This document shows positions 1-12,069 of a DNA stretch of 64,000 nucleotides, piece after piece; position 1 is the stretch's first letter, and every line of letters begins with the position of its first letter. The notes below the pieces were generated by a model. That model did not search any database. It was not told the origin of the DNA and saw only the letters and a program-made list of their open reading frames with translations. Source of the stretch: Spirometra erinaceieuropaei. Its lineage: Eukaryota > Platyhelminthes > Cestoda > Diphyllobothriidea > Diphyllobothriidae. The position numbers and the translations under genes are program-made. Where the stretch lies: assembly GCA_902702965.1 (NCBI GenBank), contig CACRXP010000030.1:886898-950897 (forward strand), given 5' to 3'.

Positions 1-306
1 CGGTCGGACTCTCGTGTACACGCCATCCTCGGTTGCACCAAGCATCAGTTCACACGCGCTTCCCAGAACATGCTTTGAACGCTGTTTGTACTCTCTTCCT
101 CTTCATGGACTAGCGAGTGACTAAGATTGGTATGCTAACTAAAACTGTTTTAGTAAGCTAACCGTATAGCATCAGTCAAGGAGGGCTGCAGAACCGAACC
201 TCGCCGAAAATTCTTTTACTATCCAGGTGGTAATTATATTTAAAAGGAAACTTCCTCTGCACGTAACTAATATATTTCTTCAGACTGACCCATCTGTGAA
301 AATCCC
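1..306. other. Unassigned left edge
   Basis: I see no open frame or repeat here that I can assign. The sequence is of ordinary composition and leads into the family A repeat on its right. Confidence 0.4.
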
Positions 307-445
307 GACGCCTAGGTGGGATTCGAACACAAGACGGCAGGGGGAAGGCTTTAGTACAGCCAATGCTCTAGCCACCTGAGCTACGAGGCCCCACTGTGAG
401 ACGGAATCTAAATCACATTTGGGTTAAGTTACCCGCCAAACCTAC
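307..445 (-). repeat. Family A repeat with tRNA-like block
   Basis: On the minus strand, 392 to 307 reads as a tRNA-like cloverleaf. It has an acceptor arm (GGGGCCT against AGGCGTC, with wobble pairs), a D arm GCTC/GAGC and a T arm around GGGATTCGAAC. The long variable region is that of a class-II (Ser/Leu-like) tRNA. The 5' flank (393 to about 445, minus strand) matches the flank of the copies near 43.4, 43.9 and 51.7 kb, so the tRNA-like block belongs to a larger dispersed repeat. Here it is probably not a working tRNA gene. Confidence 0.7.
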
Positions 446-720
446 TGCAACGTCTGGAATATATTTCTGTTTTAAAGAAAAAAACAGTTTGAAACTCGCA
501 GCCACTGATCGCAAAGCTGGACGGCCCTTCAGCTTCCGCTGATCAAAATTACAATTATTAACCCCAGAAAAGAAGGAGCTGGCAGATTAAAATTTCTAGT
601 AAACAACCGGCGTACGAATAAGTCTTCTGTATTTCACTTTTTTGTTACCAAAATCGCGTAGCTAGATCATAAAATGGTCGGTTAAATCTCACACAACTGC
701 CCATACACCTTTTACACGTC
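446..720. other. Unassigned
   Basis: AT-rich spacer between a family A copy and a family C copy. I recognise nothing in it. Confidence 0.4.
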
Positions 721-1885
721 TTGACAACGGATCCAGGTGGGGAGGATGAGAGAGTGCAGTAGATGCACCGCAACTCTACTATCACTATAAACTACAGTGC
801 GTGACCTATCTCATGAAATGTTGGCTGAAATTCTGAAATGCGTTTTCGAATAGGAAGGATTACTTGGTCGCAGTTGTGATACTGATTATCTTGTGGCATA
901 CTCTTATAACATTTCGCACTTGGCAGGATGTCGGCTTTAAAAAGCACTTCTTTTCAATCTCCTATAGAAAGCGTTCTCGGTAAAAAATGACTACTTAAGT
1001 AGCATTCATTTTTCCCATTGATTTTCGATGGTCTTGGAAATGCAAATATATTTTATAGAAACCACAAACAAAAATGTGCTTTCTTTTAGGCAATCAATAG
1101 AGAATCACGTCTTCTTTATATTTTATACTTAAGGAAGGAGTATAATTAGGTTTTAAAAAAGTTTCTAATTATAAGACTTTTTAACACCGCGAAATGTCCA
1201 TCCACATATCATCGTACCTGGCCGTTTACCACTGCTCCTCATGAAATGTACAACATGGTCCGCATCCATTGCAACATTTTATGGACCCTGTATAATATCT
1301 TTATAATGACATAGAAAAATATGGGATTTTCTTTACGCGGAACGCATGCAACTTGTAGATTGTAATCACTAAGCGCTAATGCAACGAATAATCAGGCTCC
1401 AAATTATTCGGCAATTAGAAAACTTTTTTAAAACCTAATAATACTCCTTCCTTAAGCATAAAATATAGAGAAGACGTGATTCTCTATTGACTGACTAAAA
1501 GAAAGCACATTTTTGTTCGTGGTTTCTATAAAATATATTTGAATTTCCAAGGCCATCGAAAATCAATGGGAAAAATGAATGCTACTTAAGTAGTCATTTT
1601 TTACCAAGCACGCTTTCTACAGGAGATTGAAAAGAAGTGCATTTAAAAGCCAACATCCTGCCGAGTCCGAAATGTTATAAAAGTATACCTTATGATAATC
1701 AGTATCACAACCGCCACCAAGTAATCCTTCCTAATCGAAAACGTATCTGAGAATTTCAGCCAGCATTTCATGAGATAGGTCACGCACTGTAGATCACGCG
1801 CAAGTCACCGTGCATGCCGCACTTGCTGTGTAGCACACGATGGACATCGTCGGAATCGACGCTCGAACTGTCAAATGTGCCTTCG
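721..1885 (+). repeat. Family C repeat copy split by a MITE
   Basis: The two ends of a family C repeat are visible: 721-794 (gatccaggtggggag through actataaacta) and 1790-1885 (cacgcgcaagtcaccgtg, then gcacacgatggacatcgtc). The undivided relative at 25320-25450 reads straight through this junction. The split is therefore explained by insertion of the foldback MITE at 795-1789. No coding capacity is seen in family C. Confidence 0.75.
795..1789. mobile_element. Foldback MITE, subfamily 1, full length
   Basis: A 995-bp element beginning CAGTGCGTGACCTATC and ending with its inverse complement, flanked by TA on both sides (793-794 and 1790-1791). The outer several hundred bases on each side are inverted copies of each other; for example, the Ser-like core of blocks around 955-1130 reappears inverted around 1440-1630. 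Only the centre is unique. CAGT termini and a TA duplication are typical of the Tc1/mariner superfamily. There is no transposase frame, so it is non-autonomous. Confidence 0.85.
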
Positions 1886-2104
1886 ACACGCAAATTTTCG
1901 CACACATTTGTGAACCTGTGAAACCGCCCTAATTCTGAACGGCTCACTGCCTTCCTCCTTTCGACGATAGAGGTCTGTGAATAACAGTTCCACTTTTGGT
2001 GACATTGGTAAACCGAATCGGTCCCCGTTATGTGACTCGGGTAGAATTATGACTGCGCTACGGAAGCGTCTTTTGTTGATTTAAGCGAACAGGCGAGTCC
2101 CAAG
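1886..2104. other. Unassigned
   Basis: Spacer between the family C copy and the PLE-2 fragment. Nothing recognised. Confidence 0.35.
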
Positions 2105-2159
2105 AAACTGTTCAGAGGAAGAAGACGAAGGTGCGATCACTAGAACAAGAAGTGTATTG

Positions 2160-2201
2160 GCCTGACGTTTCGGATTCCCTCTCGAACCCATCATCAGAGG
2201 C
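2160..2201 (-). ncRNA. Hammerhead-ribozyme-like motif in PLE-2 tail
   Basis: The minus strand reads GCCT (stem I), CTGATGA, one extra T, GGGTTC, a six-base loop, GAATCC, GAAA, CGTC, AGGC (stem I). Stem II GGGTTC/GAATCC gives six pairs with one G-U. Stem III is the two-pair AC/GT form expected for PLE-type hammerheads, which can dimerise. The cleavage triplet would be GTC. The T between CTGATGA and stem II is present in all related copies here and is not canonical. Three relatives (12776, 34752 and the decayed 31264) support conservation of stem II. Confidence 0.6.
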
Positions 2202-2673
2202 AGTCACAGAAAATGGTAATAGAGGAGCAAGGTGAGCAGTATTTATAGGGCCCGGTTGCCAAGCCATCATGTGTCTACTGTATTTGACAGTACTCATGTT
2301 CATCGCTGGTTGATTCGATGTCTGCCTGTCGGTCGCTACCCAGATCATTTATTACGGTGGCTGCATCTCCGTCGTCGATTCTTGGCATGACGATCAATCG
2401 GTCGTTTGACCGACTGTCACCGTGACTACTGGTCACCCACACCTTCCTCCCCCCCCCGTGCGGCTAGTGATTCCGTCTAGGTCAAATCGTAGCACGTGAT
2501 ATGGAGGCGGAAGTTTATGGCACTTGCCAATTGAATGCGGGCCGGGGAACCATGACTCATACAGCTCACGTGGTTATCACCTCCTGCGAGAATTTCGGCC
2601 TAATCAAACTTGAAGGCGTGGCCGGACCCCGTCGAATGAGTCACGCCTTGGGAGTTGGCGTCATTACTCCTCA

Positions 2674-2893
<220 letters not shown>

Positions 2894-3175
2894 GTGTCCG
2901 ACCATTCGCGTTCGAGAGTAGTCTTCCAGATTCTCAGAACTATTTACTTTGTCCGCATCAGCACCAGATTCGGTAAACGACTCCAGAGGTTTCCTGCCGT
3001 TGCAGTGATGCTTTCGGCCTGGCGCATGGTGGTTACCTCTGGCGTGTGTGCAACTCCAACTCCGAGAGGTGTGAGGAGCTGGCGGACGGCTTCCGAGACG
3101 TTCCTCACACTAGGTAAATACGCTACGAAGGGCTACCCAGCCGCAGATCCCCAAAGTCAGTATAACTGTAGTTAA

Positions 3176-3890
3176 GATCCATAAATTTCCCGATTGATAA
3201 TTACCCTGTCTCTTGTACATTAGAATGATCTACAGCGAAACCCTTATTGTATGTTTGCTTTAAACGAAGGACTTACATCTGACGCTAGGGTCCTGATTTC
3301 AGCTCTTATATCCTGGTCCCCAGGTTAGGGCCACTTGTTAGAATTTGGGTTCCACAAGTAGTAATATTTTAACCCGCCATAAACTGCCTGAAAATGCATG
3401 ATACCTCAAAACCCTCAAGATGTTCCTTCTTTGTTTATGCGCATTTAGTAGCGTCGGGATCGCTAGTGCTCTACGTGAATATATGAACGCCATCGTACGC
3501 AAAGTAGCAACCTGCCATTGGCTCAAAGTATGAACCTTCAAACGTTTCCTCTGTTAGCCAATTAACCAGCATTTATTTGCTGTAGGTTACGCCACTAGCT
3601 GAACGGTAAATGTTGCTCCATCTCCATCCACTGAGGTTATTTAATTTCGAGCGTTCTTTTCTCACAGAAATTGATCATTTCCAAAAATGTTCCTGGGTAT
3701 AGGAACTGTGCATTATTCATAGATCTGGAATGCAGACAAATGCTCATTGCTAAACGGGACTGCCCAACAAGTTCTCCAATCACAGCGCATTTTCGAAATC
3801 ATAAGGGAAAGCAGATTCCCTTATGTTTCTTAAGGGACATCTGGGTAAGGATAGCGGGTGTAACCCTCTCGGGTAATTTTTCAGAAATTT
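3176..3890. other. Unassigned
   Basis: Short frames only, none with a recognisable motif. No repeat family that I could match elsewhere in the window. Confidence 0.4.
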
Positions 3891-3892
3891 AC

Positions 3893-4205
3893 CTTCACGT
3901 CTTACCTTAATAGGTGGGGTGTGACCCCAAGGCACAACGGAACGAGTGAGTTCCGTAGCGCGATGACTGAGCACCCGTCGACCATTGTGCATACCCGATC
4001 GCAACCGACAGTGTAACGAGCCCGTGGTTCAATGGTTAGTGCGTTTGACTCCTAACCAACAGGTTGCGTGATCGAGTCCCTGGGTTTGCATACCTGGGGG
4101 TTCAGTATGGCTGGCTGAAAACGCCTAACACGCCAGCAATGGCCACTCCAGACCCCCCTGTTTTCGTCGTTAACGCTATTCTGTGGCTCATAACAGTTCG
4201 TCTGA
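3893..4205 (+). repeat. Family B SINE copy, diverged
   Basis: The left part holds the inverted-order string aaggcacaacggaacgagtg. It is followed at 4018 by a tRNA-like block with an A box (GTGGTTCAATGGTTAGTGCG) and a B-box-like segment (GATCGAGTCCC), then the family tail ggctggctg and the Y-rich end near cccctgttttcgtcg. Compare the well-preserved copy at 46345-46535. RNA polymerase III promoter boxes of this kind are the hallmark of tRNA-derived SINEs. Confidence 0.7.
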
Positions 4206-4317
4206 CAAAAGGTAGACAAAGAAGTCATGCGGACCAGATCCGTGTCCAGCAGACGTTTTTGGGAAAACGCGCACATAACAAACACCGGCATTGGGGTATA
4301 GTGGCAGGCGTCAATTG

Positions 4318-5176
4318 GGATCGCTTTCGAAAGAACGTCTTTCCGGTCACATACAAAAACCAAAGTCTGTAAAAAAAGACTACGTAAAGCGCATGAAATT
4401 TTTCTCATCGATTTTCGATGGTCTTAAAAATTCAATTATACTTTACAGAAACCATGCATAAAAATATTCATCCACTTACTCATTCGGTAAAAAATGACGT
4501 CTTCTTCCTATTTTATACCCGAAGAAAGGGTATAATGCGGTTTTAAAAGATTTTATAATTGTAAGATTTCTTAATATCGTGAAATGACCGTCCATAAAAC
4601 ATCACGTCTCAGCATTTACCAATGTGGCTTGTAAAGTTAACAATATGTCTCAAATCCATTGCTTGATTTTATGAAACACATCTAGTTTCCTCTTAATACC
4701 ATAGAGAAATGTATGGCTTTCCGTAAGCGGAAAATATACGGCTTGTAGTTTGGAAGCCTTGAATGCTGGTGTAACGGCAGGTCGGGTTCAAAATAATTTG
4801 GGAATTGGAAAATTTTTTGAAAACCAAAGAATATCCTTCCTTCCAGTACATATTGGAAGAAGCCGTAATTTCCCACCGAATGAGTAAAAGGATGAATATT
4901 TCTATGCATGTTTTCCATTAAATATAACTGGACATTTAGGGGCATCGAAAATCAACGAGAAAAATGCACGCCACTTAAGTAGTCATTTTCACAGGGTTTG
5001 AATTTTGTATCCAGCCGGAAAGAAGTTCATCGAAAGCCGACATCCTGAGGTAACTGAATTGTTATAGAATTATGCTGTCCGGTGATTAGTTCTACAACCC
5101 TACTTGATTAACCTTTTTGAAACGAAAATGCATTTCGGAATTTCGGTTGACATTTCGTGATTTAGCTCACCTACTG
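4318..5176. mobile_element. Foldback MITE, subfamily 2, left end lost
   Basis: The right end is intact (cacctactg followed by TA at 5177-5178). The internal inverted blocks are present: ttttctcatcgattttcgat at about 4400, and its inverse near 4940. The left terminal 120-150 bp are missing and replaced by family B/C-like sequence ending near 4317. No transposase frame. Confidence 0.75.
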
Positions 5177-5339
5177 TATTATTGCTTGACAGCATATGCT
5201 ACTTGAATGCACACTGTGGGGAAGAGGTGTATTCAGTGTACGCGCTAAATGCATCATGGGTGTTAACTCCTGCCTACTGTTTAAACTCGCAGAAGTTGGG
5301 GTCGCATGTAGGCTACGATATTTGTCATAGGCTCTGCCA

Positions 5340-5735
5340 CTCCCGAGTGCCTTCATAGCATGCGTGTGTGTGGGTTTAGCCCCTAAAACGGGCCACGCGA
5401 TAAACCAAAACGGGAGCCAAATCGGACTCCGGCAGGCGTAATCGGGAATGCGTACCCATAACAAATGTTGGCATTGAGGTATGGTGGCAGGCTCGGTTGC
5501 CAGCACACGCCGTGTCAATTGGGACCACTGCGGGCCTTCCCAATTTCGTGTTGTTGTTAAAAATCTTCGTCTAATGTTTTTGTGAACCAGGGGTGTGGGA
5601 GTACGCCAAGGTGCGGTTTTGTGCCGCCCCCGATGCCTCTGTCCTCTCTCGATTTCGGTCTTCTTAATACTGTCTTGACACTGAGTCCAGGTCTGGAAGG
5701 AGGAGGAGTAGAACGAGAGAGTGCAGAACACGGAG
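5340..5735 (+). repeat. Family C repeat copy
   Basis: Contains the family hallmarks in order: a cctaaaacgggccacgcg block, aatgcgtacccataacaaatg, attgggaccactgcggg, ttgttgttaaaa, gaaccaggggtgtgg, ggtcttcttaatactgtctt and a gagagagtgcag end. The same order is found at 22.2, 23.6, 25.2, 25.6 and (inverted) 58.7-59.2 kb. No coding capacity. Confidence 0.65.
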
Positions 5736-5911
5736 TTGCTGTTTCATGAGACCAACTTCAAATAAATTCTTTGTCGATTGGACGAGTGGTCCCGTAGATG
5801 GCTCTTGTCCTTCAATTTGACCAAATGTACCATACTGCGCCTCGGAAATCAGACGCCTAGTACGCGGCAATACCATCTGAACGGAATGCCACTCCGAGAA
5901 GCAAAAACGCA

Positions 5912-6685
5912 GAAAGATATCGGAGTTTAGGTTGCAGACAGCCTAAAGCCTTCTTCACAATGCTGTAAGGCGGCCAAGGCCGCAACCTCAATGCTATATG
6001 CCATCAAGCGGGAATTCGTGGTTTTCGATGAAGGCTGCTTCACCAAAGTCTTCGGCATGTTTATAAGGCCCCATCTCGAATATGCAATTCAGGCCTGGAG
6101 ACCGTGGACGCATAAGGATTACGATCTGCTCGAAAGGGTGCAGAGGCAAGCCACAAAATTAGTAAGAGGTCAAAGTGCACTGCCATACGAGATCCGCTTA
6201 ACTAACCATAATCTCTATCCTCTGAATTATAGGCAGTTGCGCGGAGACATGATACAAACTTTCCGTATCGTGCGTGGCTTGGACTGCGCCCTTCGGTGCG
6301 ATGACTTTTCCCAACTCGCCACAACAACTAACCTCCGGGGACATCCCTTAAAGCTACGTGTGCCCCAGGGTAGATTGAATGTAAGAAAATATTTCTTCTC
6401 CAACCGTGTCGTGCAACCGTGAAATAATCTGCCCGAGACGGTTGTCATGTCTCAATCTGTGGCGACATTTAAATGTCGGCTTGACAGGCATATGCTACAG
6501 CAACAAGCGGACTATTTGAATTTTTAGCCATGAGACCAGTGACATATGTGAATCAATTCCTGCATACACTTACTGCTGTAATTTCTTCACATTCTGCTAA
6601 TTAATCGATTTCTTATGTACAAAAAGAGAGTTCAAAGGCGTAAGCCTATTTCCCTCAAATACACGGACTGACTGACTGACTCAGT
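5912..6685 (+). pseudogene. Non-LTR retrotransposon 3' end (RT C-terminal part)
   Basis: The frame at 5991-6420 encodes the region that follows the reverse transcriptase core of non-LTR elements, including the motif FIRPHLEYAIQAWRPW and then NHNLYPLNYRQLRGDMIQTF. Similarity extends left to about 5912 across a stop codon (DIGV, stop, VADSLKPSSQC) and right past the TGA at 6421. The element ends in a short ACTG microsatellite at about 6667-6682, a typical non-LTR 3' tail. The copy at 16.9-18.1 kb is the same family. It is a 5'-truncated, inactivated copy; the clade (CR1/Jockey group) is an inference. Confidence 0.8.
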
Positions 6686-6689
6686 GACC

Positions 6690-9075
6690 GCACGCCAGAC
6701 CAGTGCGTGTGTTGGTGGTGTTAAATCATGCCAGAGAGAGAGGGAGGCAAATGATCTCGACAGTTTTTAACCGTTTGTGGGAGCATTTCAAAGTTTCTTG
6801 TTTTAAAGTTATGCTTTTACTGCATTAGCCCAGCAGCGACAACCTCAGGCCTGGCATGGAGAGCTGTGGCCGTCGGAATGCGCGCGTGCGTCTGTGTTTC
6901 GGTCGGCCCGACTGTGAGGTCAGGGTTTCTGGAACCGCCCGCTGACAGTGTGAATGACCTTGATGCAACGGAGTCCTGAACAAAGACACCAGGCATTGTA
7001 CTGATGGCTGTCGACAATGCGTCCGTCGTTGCTCCCGAATCTGGTGCAAAACCCGATGAAACGTCAATAATTAATTCTTTTGCTAATGTTCTGCCTGCAG
7101 TGAAATTTAACCATTGCTAATCCAAACACTCGCAGGCCATTTGATGGTCTTTTGAAAAAAAAATCCTTTGGTTTACGCTCTCAACCTCACATATAAAACT
7201 ATATACAGGACGTGACCTATCTCATGAATCCTGGTGACAGAATCTGATGTGACGATTTAGGACGATTTAAACGCTGCGCATTTTGCTTTCCCGCTCAGCT
7301 ACCTTTAGAAAATATCCTCATCCTGTGCAGAAATAGCGTCCACGTAATTTTTCCAAGCAAAATGTTCATAAATTTGGTCGAAAATGGATGTCGCAGTATA
7401 CTTGGGCATTTTCCTACGTTAATATCTGCTTAAGACTTCGGTTGACTATCTGAGCGGTTTTTTCCTTGGAAGTAGAGTAATTTCCTCCAGGGAGTTTTAA
7501 GAAATAGAGGTTGCCGGACTTGCAAATTGATTTTTTGTCCGATGGGAACCGTGGTAAGCAACTTTCTCAAACCAATGCTTTTTAAGTGAACCAAATGTTT
7601 TGTCGATTTATAGAATCCGGATCAGCAGATCTGTGCGATTTTGTACCCAACAGTGCAGTAATAACGCCCGCAGGCAATATTCATTTAAATGGACTAAAAT
7701 TGTCTTGTCGTTTGGAAAGTCCTGCGTGTTGTGACAGGAACGACCACCGCCGAACTTTCATTTTTAGCTTTGAACATATTAAATATTACATTTTGTGCAG
7801 TCCAGCTTCTGCACATGCCTAATTCAGAAATGGAACGAACAAAAAGTTACCAGCTTCAACAAGATATCAGCGTATATATAGCCACTCTTCCGTGCATTTA
7901 TAATAGTAGAACGGAGTCTAGCTTTGAGCAAAAGCAATTCAAATGACCGCAATATAAAGAAGTTTGCGTGTTCTTGCGTTCGTGGTCGAAAAATATCAGT
8001 ATCTTTTAGCAAAGTGAAAGAAACCGACGAAAGTGCCAATTTTTTTCTTGGCCTCATTCTGTAAAAAATTAAAGTACTCGGACATCCGTCAAAGTAATGC
8101 AGTATCAAAGCACTCCTCAAAGAGGTAATTTATTAGGGAAAGTTTTCTGATTGATCTAAGGCATATTCGTTGTTGACTTTCGTTGTGGACGTCAGATGAC
8201 GTTCTAAATGAAAAAGAAAGCCCAACCACTCGCTACTTCGGTAAATGCCTCCAAGAAGTACTATATTTTAAAGTTTTAACAGACGCATAATACATAATCT
8301 TCCCCTATGGACGATCGGATGAAAACACTGAAAATCGTAAAATATTCATCCATACTTCAAGGCCGATCTGAAACTCGACGTAATCCTGAACGAACGAAAA
8401 GTACAAATTAATTTAACGGAAGAAATATTCTCTTATAAACACAAAATGGCATGCTTACGATTACACATGCCAATTCAATTTAACATTATTTGGCTATAAT
8501 CGAAACGGCAACACCTGACCTTATGAAAACATTTGTTCCTATTATGTCCATGTGGGCGAAATCGAGCAAAACCTTGCTTTTCATATTGAGCCGCATCTCA
8601 ATTAATTAAAAAAAAAACTAAAGGATGCCACGAATCCTCGGGAAACTGTTTCGGCATCTATACTTAGCATGTAGGCTGTTGACAAGGCGCCATACCTGGA
8701 ATTACACTAATTCTTAAGGGATAGTTAAATGTAAACTTCATTAAAACATTATATTCAACTGTTATTCTATTTGTGCTCTCATATTCACTCAGTTTTTTCT
8801 ATGCGCAGGCGTTTCGGAAATTTTAAATATGAATTACAACCATTTTGACGATTTTCTAAAAAAAATGACATTTTTTAACAACGCAACATTGCCTTTATTA
8901 TTTATTATATGCTTTAAATTCTCTTAAAGTTGTGCCTTATTAACATAAATATTGGGTCCACGGATTACTGTCGGTTTACGAGCGATTAGCAATCATTCGT
9001 AAATTTCGATACATTGCATAAGTTGAGTCGCCCACTTTAGATTCCCGTCTGTGAATTTTCCATCTTGTTACCGTC
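6690..9075. other. Unassigned, AT-rich
   Basis: No supported gene. A lone MITE-like terminus (acaggacgtgacctatctca) lies at 7206 without a recognisable partner. The small frames at 7586-8120 have no motif and overlap on both strands. Confidence 0.4.
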
Positions 9076-9079
9076 TGAT

Positions 9080-10876
9080 CAAGCATCCACTAGTCTTAGC
9101 CATGACGAAAATCCAGAAGACCAACTGCTGTCGATAAATTCTTGTCGTGCCAGTACATTTATATAAAAACGGGATAGAAGGAAAACATGCGAATGATAAA
9201 TGAAACCGATTACTGTTAGGTCTTATCATGTAAGTGGGATGTGGGAGAAACGGGTAAGGCCGTACAGAAGTGCACGCAGGTAGCCGATCTTTGATCACGA
9301 CAGAAGTGGAACTTTCGCGCGGTTGCTGTGCATGCGCAAGACGGGCCTTATAAACGTGATGGTATTCGCCTCTGTTGCTGCTAGCAAGCGCTAACTAAGT
9401 TGCTTAGGTAGTTCGGTGGGAGCCCGTAAATCGTACGGATGTCCGCGCTGGGGTCCACGAAATGTCCAAACTCAACAATATGCGCGAGAATGACGCTGTT
9501 TATCCGTGTACTTTCGTCTTTTCTCAACCCTTCCGGGAGGTATTCCCGTATTCTTTAGGACAGACGCCTACTCGTGTGGCCACAGGAGAAAGGAAAGGAG
9601 TAAAGGCACACACAGTGGATCTGAGCTGGCAACCTCTTCTAACCTTCTCCACGGAAAACATGTCCGAAATCTTGTCGCTGGGAAGGTTCGCGAAACATCC
9701 GTGCCAGCGCATATTCTCAGGAATTTGCTTACCGCCTTTCTCTGGGAAGGGATCTTGAGGAACAGAGTTCTCTTTTTCGCCGTCAATGTGGTGGATTTTG
9801 CCGGTCTCTTGATAATATTCTTTGATATACATCCGTCAGGATACCCGCTCTGGTGAAGCAGGTCTTAGATCTTTCTACATTTCTCCTCGATGCTCTCATT
9901 CGGACAGATTTTTCTTGCCCTTTGTGCAAAACAACGGACTAGACTGCATTTTTGGTAAAGGAATATGGAACTGCAGTATTTCGCATATTTTGCAGACCAA
10001 ACTTTCTCCTTTTAAAGCTGCCGTTAGCTCTTCCGCTTGAAAGAAGTCTACGATGGGGAGTGAACCTACCACCTCCACTTCCAGCGTAAGCTTGATCGGC
10101 GTATGTGCCTGATCTACATTCTCCGTGGGAAAGCTATAGCGCCTTCTGCAATGGCAGTTGCAAAGATGTCATCTAAGTACCCTATTGACCCGGTCATTTA
10201 GTTCAAACCTCTCCAACTTGCCCATAAAGACATCGGTTAAGAGAGAACCAAAAGGCGAGCCTGTAGCAACGTCAGCTATTTGTCCCTGTAGTTGGCCCTC
10301 AAGAAGAATCTGCGCATTTAATGTGTATTCTACTAATAATCCCCTGAGTGCGTCCGTCGGTATTCCTCTATTCTACTGACCAGTTGGTGGGTATTTGCAG
10401 GTGCAATGGACTGTCTCTGTGACCGGGACGTTTGTGAAAAGCGATGGGGCAGCTTGCAAAAACATCATTTCGGTCAGTTCTAGGTCTTTGCCGCCGTCAA
10501 CGAATTCCAACATATCAGGGTAGCTGTGTGGTTTGAGCTGGTACTGTAAAGAAGATGAACAAACGATCTCTGGAACAGTAGGTGTATTAGTCTGAGCCTT
10601 CGGTCTCGTACAGGAGGCCGTCGTCAGAGACCGAGAATGCGGCATCAAATGAGCAGTTTTTGTAGTCAAGCCATGCAGGGGGGATATAAATGGCGATACG
10701 CTTGATGCCGCATCTTCACAGTCTCTAACGATGACCTCCTGTACGAGACCGAAAGCTCCGAATAATACGCCTACTGTTCTGCAGATCGTTTGTTCATCTT
10801 CTTTACAACAAGAACCTGGCATATTCGATTCCATCCTAGCTGGTACTGTATGGGTCTCGAGTTTCTTTACCAACTC
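9080..10876 (-). mobile_element. PLE-1 copy, degraded
   Basis: On the minus strand, the reverse transcriptase comes first. Segments near 10876-10780 and 10550-10380 include a LFTNVPVTETV-like motif, from the SLDVASLFTIVPLAETI region of the 38-kb copy. The segment 10379-10160 resembles PTDALRGLLVEY and GSLLTDVFMGKLE. A TAEKK-like linker and the GIY-YIG nuclease remnant follow at 9830-9450. The 3' untranslated part runs to about 9080 and matches 35335-35715. Many frameshifts are present. The MITE-free sequence at about 9420-9440 serves as an empty site for the insertion seen at 35.7 kb. Confidence 0.75.
10545..10812. repeat. Inverted repeat within PLE-1 RT region
   Basis: The right arm at about 10705-10812 (ttgatgccgcatcttcacag, then gacctcctgtacgagaccg) is the inverse complement of 10545-10665 at roughly 85-90 percent by eye. 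The spacer is about 40 bp. The left arm lies in the normal order of the minus-strand RT; the right arm is an inverted duplicate of it. Confidence 0.75.
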
Positions 10877-11373
10877 TGTGGCGACTAGCCATCCTGACTG
10901 GTCTGGCGTCATTGTTCAAGGCCTCGCTGTCGCAAGGTCATTCATCCCTTGCAGCGAGCCGTCCCAGACGAGCTGACCTGAAGTCACACGAACAACAGCT
11001 CGGGCATACCTGCGTCCGCGCGGTCGCAGCTGCTCATGCGGCCACTTGAAGGCGCCACCCCCTGCAACCAGCAAAACAAGCCACTGGGACACCAGCCCTC
11101 GGCAAATGCAACGCACACTGACTGGACGCCACTCGAGCTTGGCCCACGAGCCTACAAAAGCGGCTGCCACCACTATCTCAGGCCTGACTGGACGCAGTCA
11201 ACATCAGCCCTGGCTTCTCTAGTGGCCACTGTCACCTGAGAGGACAACTCCGGGTTCTGTGCACAATAAATCCCTCATTCTGGAGCCTTCTGTCATCTCC
11301 TTCCAAAATAGGATTAGCACTGAGTATGGTGGCGCTGTGAGTATCCACATTCTCACCGCTTGATCACTAAAAA
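10877..11373 (+). repeat. 5' LTR of the CsRn1-like element
   Basis: Begins TGTGGCGACTAGCC. A polyadenylation signal AATAAA lies at 11265-11270. The right limit is set by the primer-binding site. The first 200 bp recur at 12070-12274. The exact last base is uncertain because no CA terminus is evident. Confidence 0.65.
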
Positions 11374-11374
11374 T

Positions 11375-11393
11375 TGGTGACTCCGACGTGATT
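11375..11393 (+). other. tRNA-Trp primer-binding site
   Basis: TGGTGACTCCGACGTGATT is complementary to the 3' end of animal tRNA-Trp including CCA, with one mismatch (T for C at the eighth position). It follows the LTR directly, as required for first-strand priming. Confidence 0.8.
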
Positions 11394-12069
11394 GACGCGC
11401 AACCTTCTGATCTGGCTGAACTCAACCGCCGCACAATTCCCACTCAACTTCGCCTTGCTGTTTTTCTTGTGTCACTCATCGTGCCCATGGATAGGAAAAC
11501 GCACCCTGTCGCGATTCGAGATGGATGTTGTCTACACACATCAGCCATACTAGTCCACGTCAAACCTCAATCAAACTGTGCAGACCAGACCCCCAAATGT
11601 GTTGCCACCAGAACGCCTCACTTTTTTCCGAGACATTTTTCCGCCCATTACCGACGAAACCATCATTTGTGAGTTGCTTGCACACACTCAATATGCCACC
11701 GCATATACAGCAATGACCTTTCACACTTTCGACACTGCATTCTCTCCCAATTTTTGTGTCTGGATGACAGTGAGCCTATTTCACTGACGCATTCGTCCGA
11801 CTCAGCACTCACTGGGATGCCTTGTGTCCGAAATGTTCTTCCGTCTCATACCAACGTGCCAACTCATCGGCACACGTTGACGAGACCACGCCAGCACACC
11901 CAGGGTTGATGCCTCAACTGCATCTCTGTACAGGCCGCAGCATCCCCACCGGCACGCGGTCCGAGCTAATTCTGTCATCATCGACACACGCTCTCAAACC
12001 CGCATGTGCACTGGATAATTTCACACATATCATCGACACCATCACTTCGTTCTGTGTCTGGCGCGGAGC

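Noticed and set aside
7206..7230. MITE terminus acaggacgtgacctatctca
   Set aside because: No inverted partner within 1.2 kb and no internal MITE landmarks, so I do not call an element.
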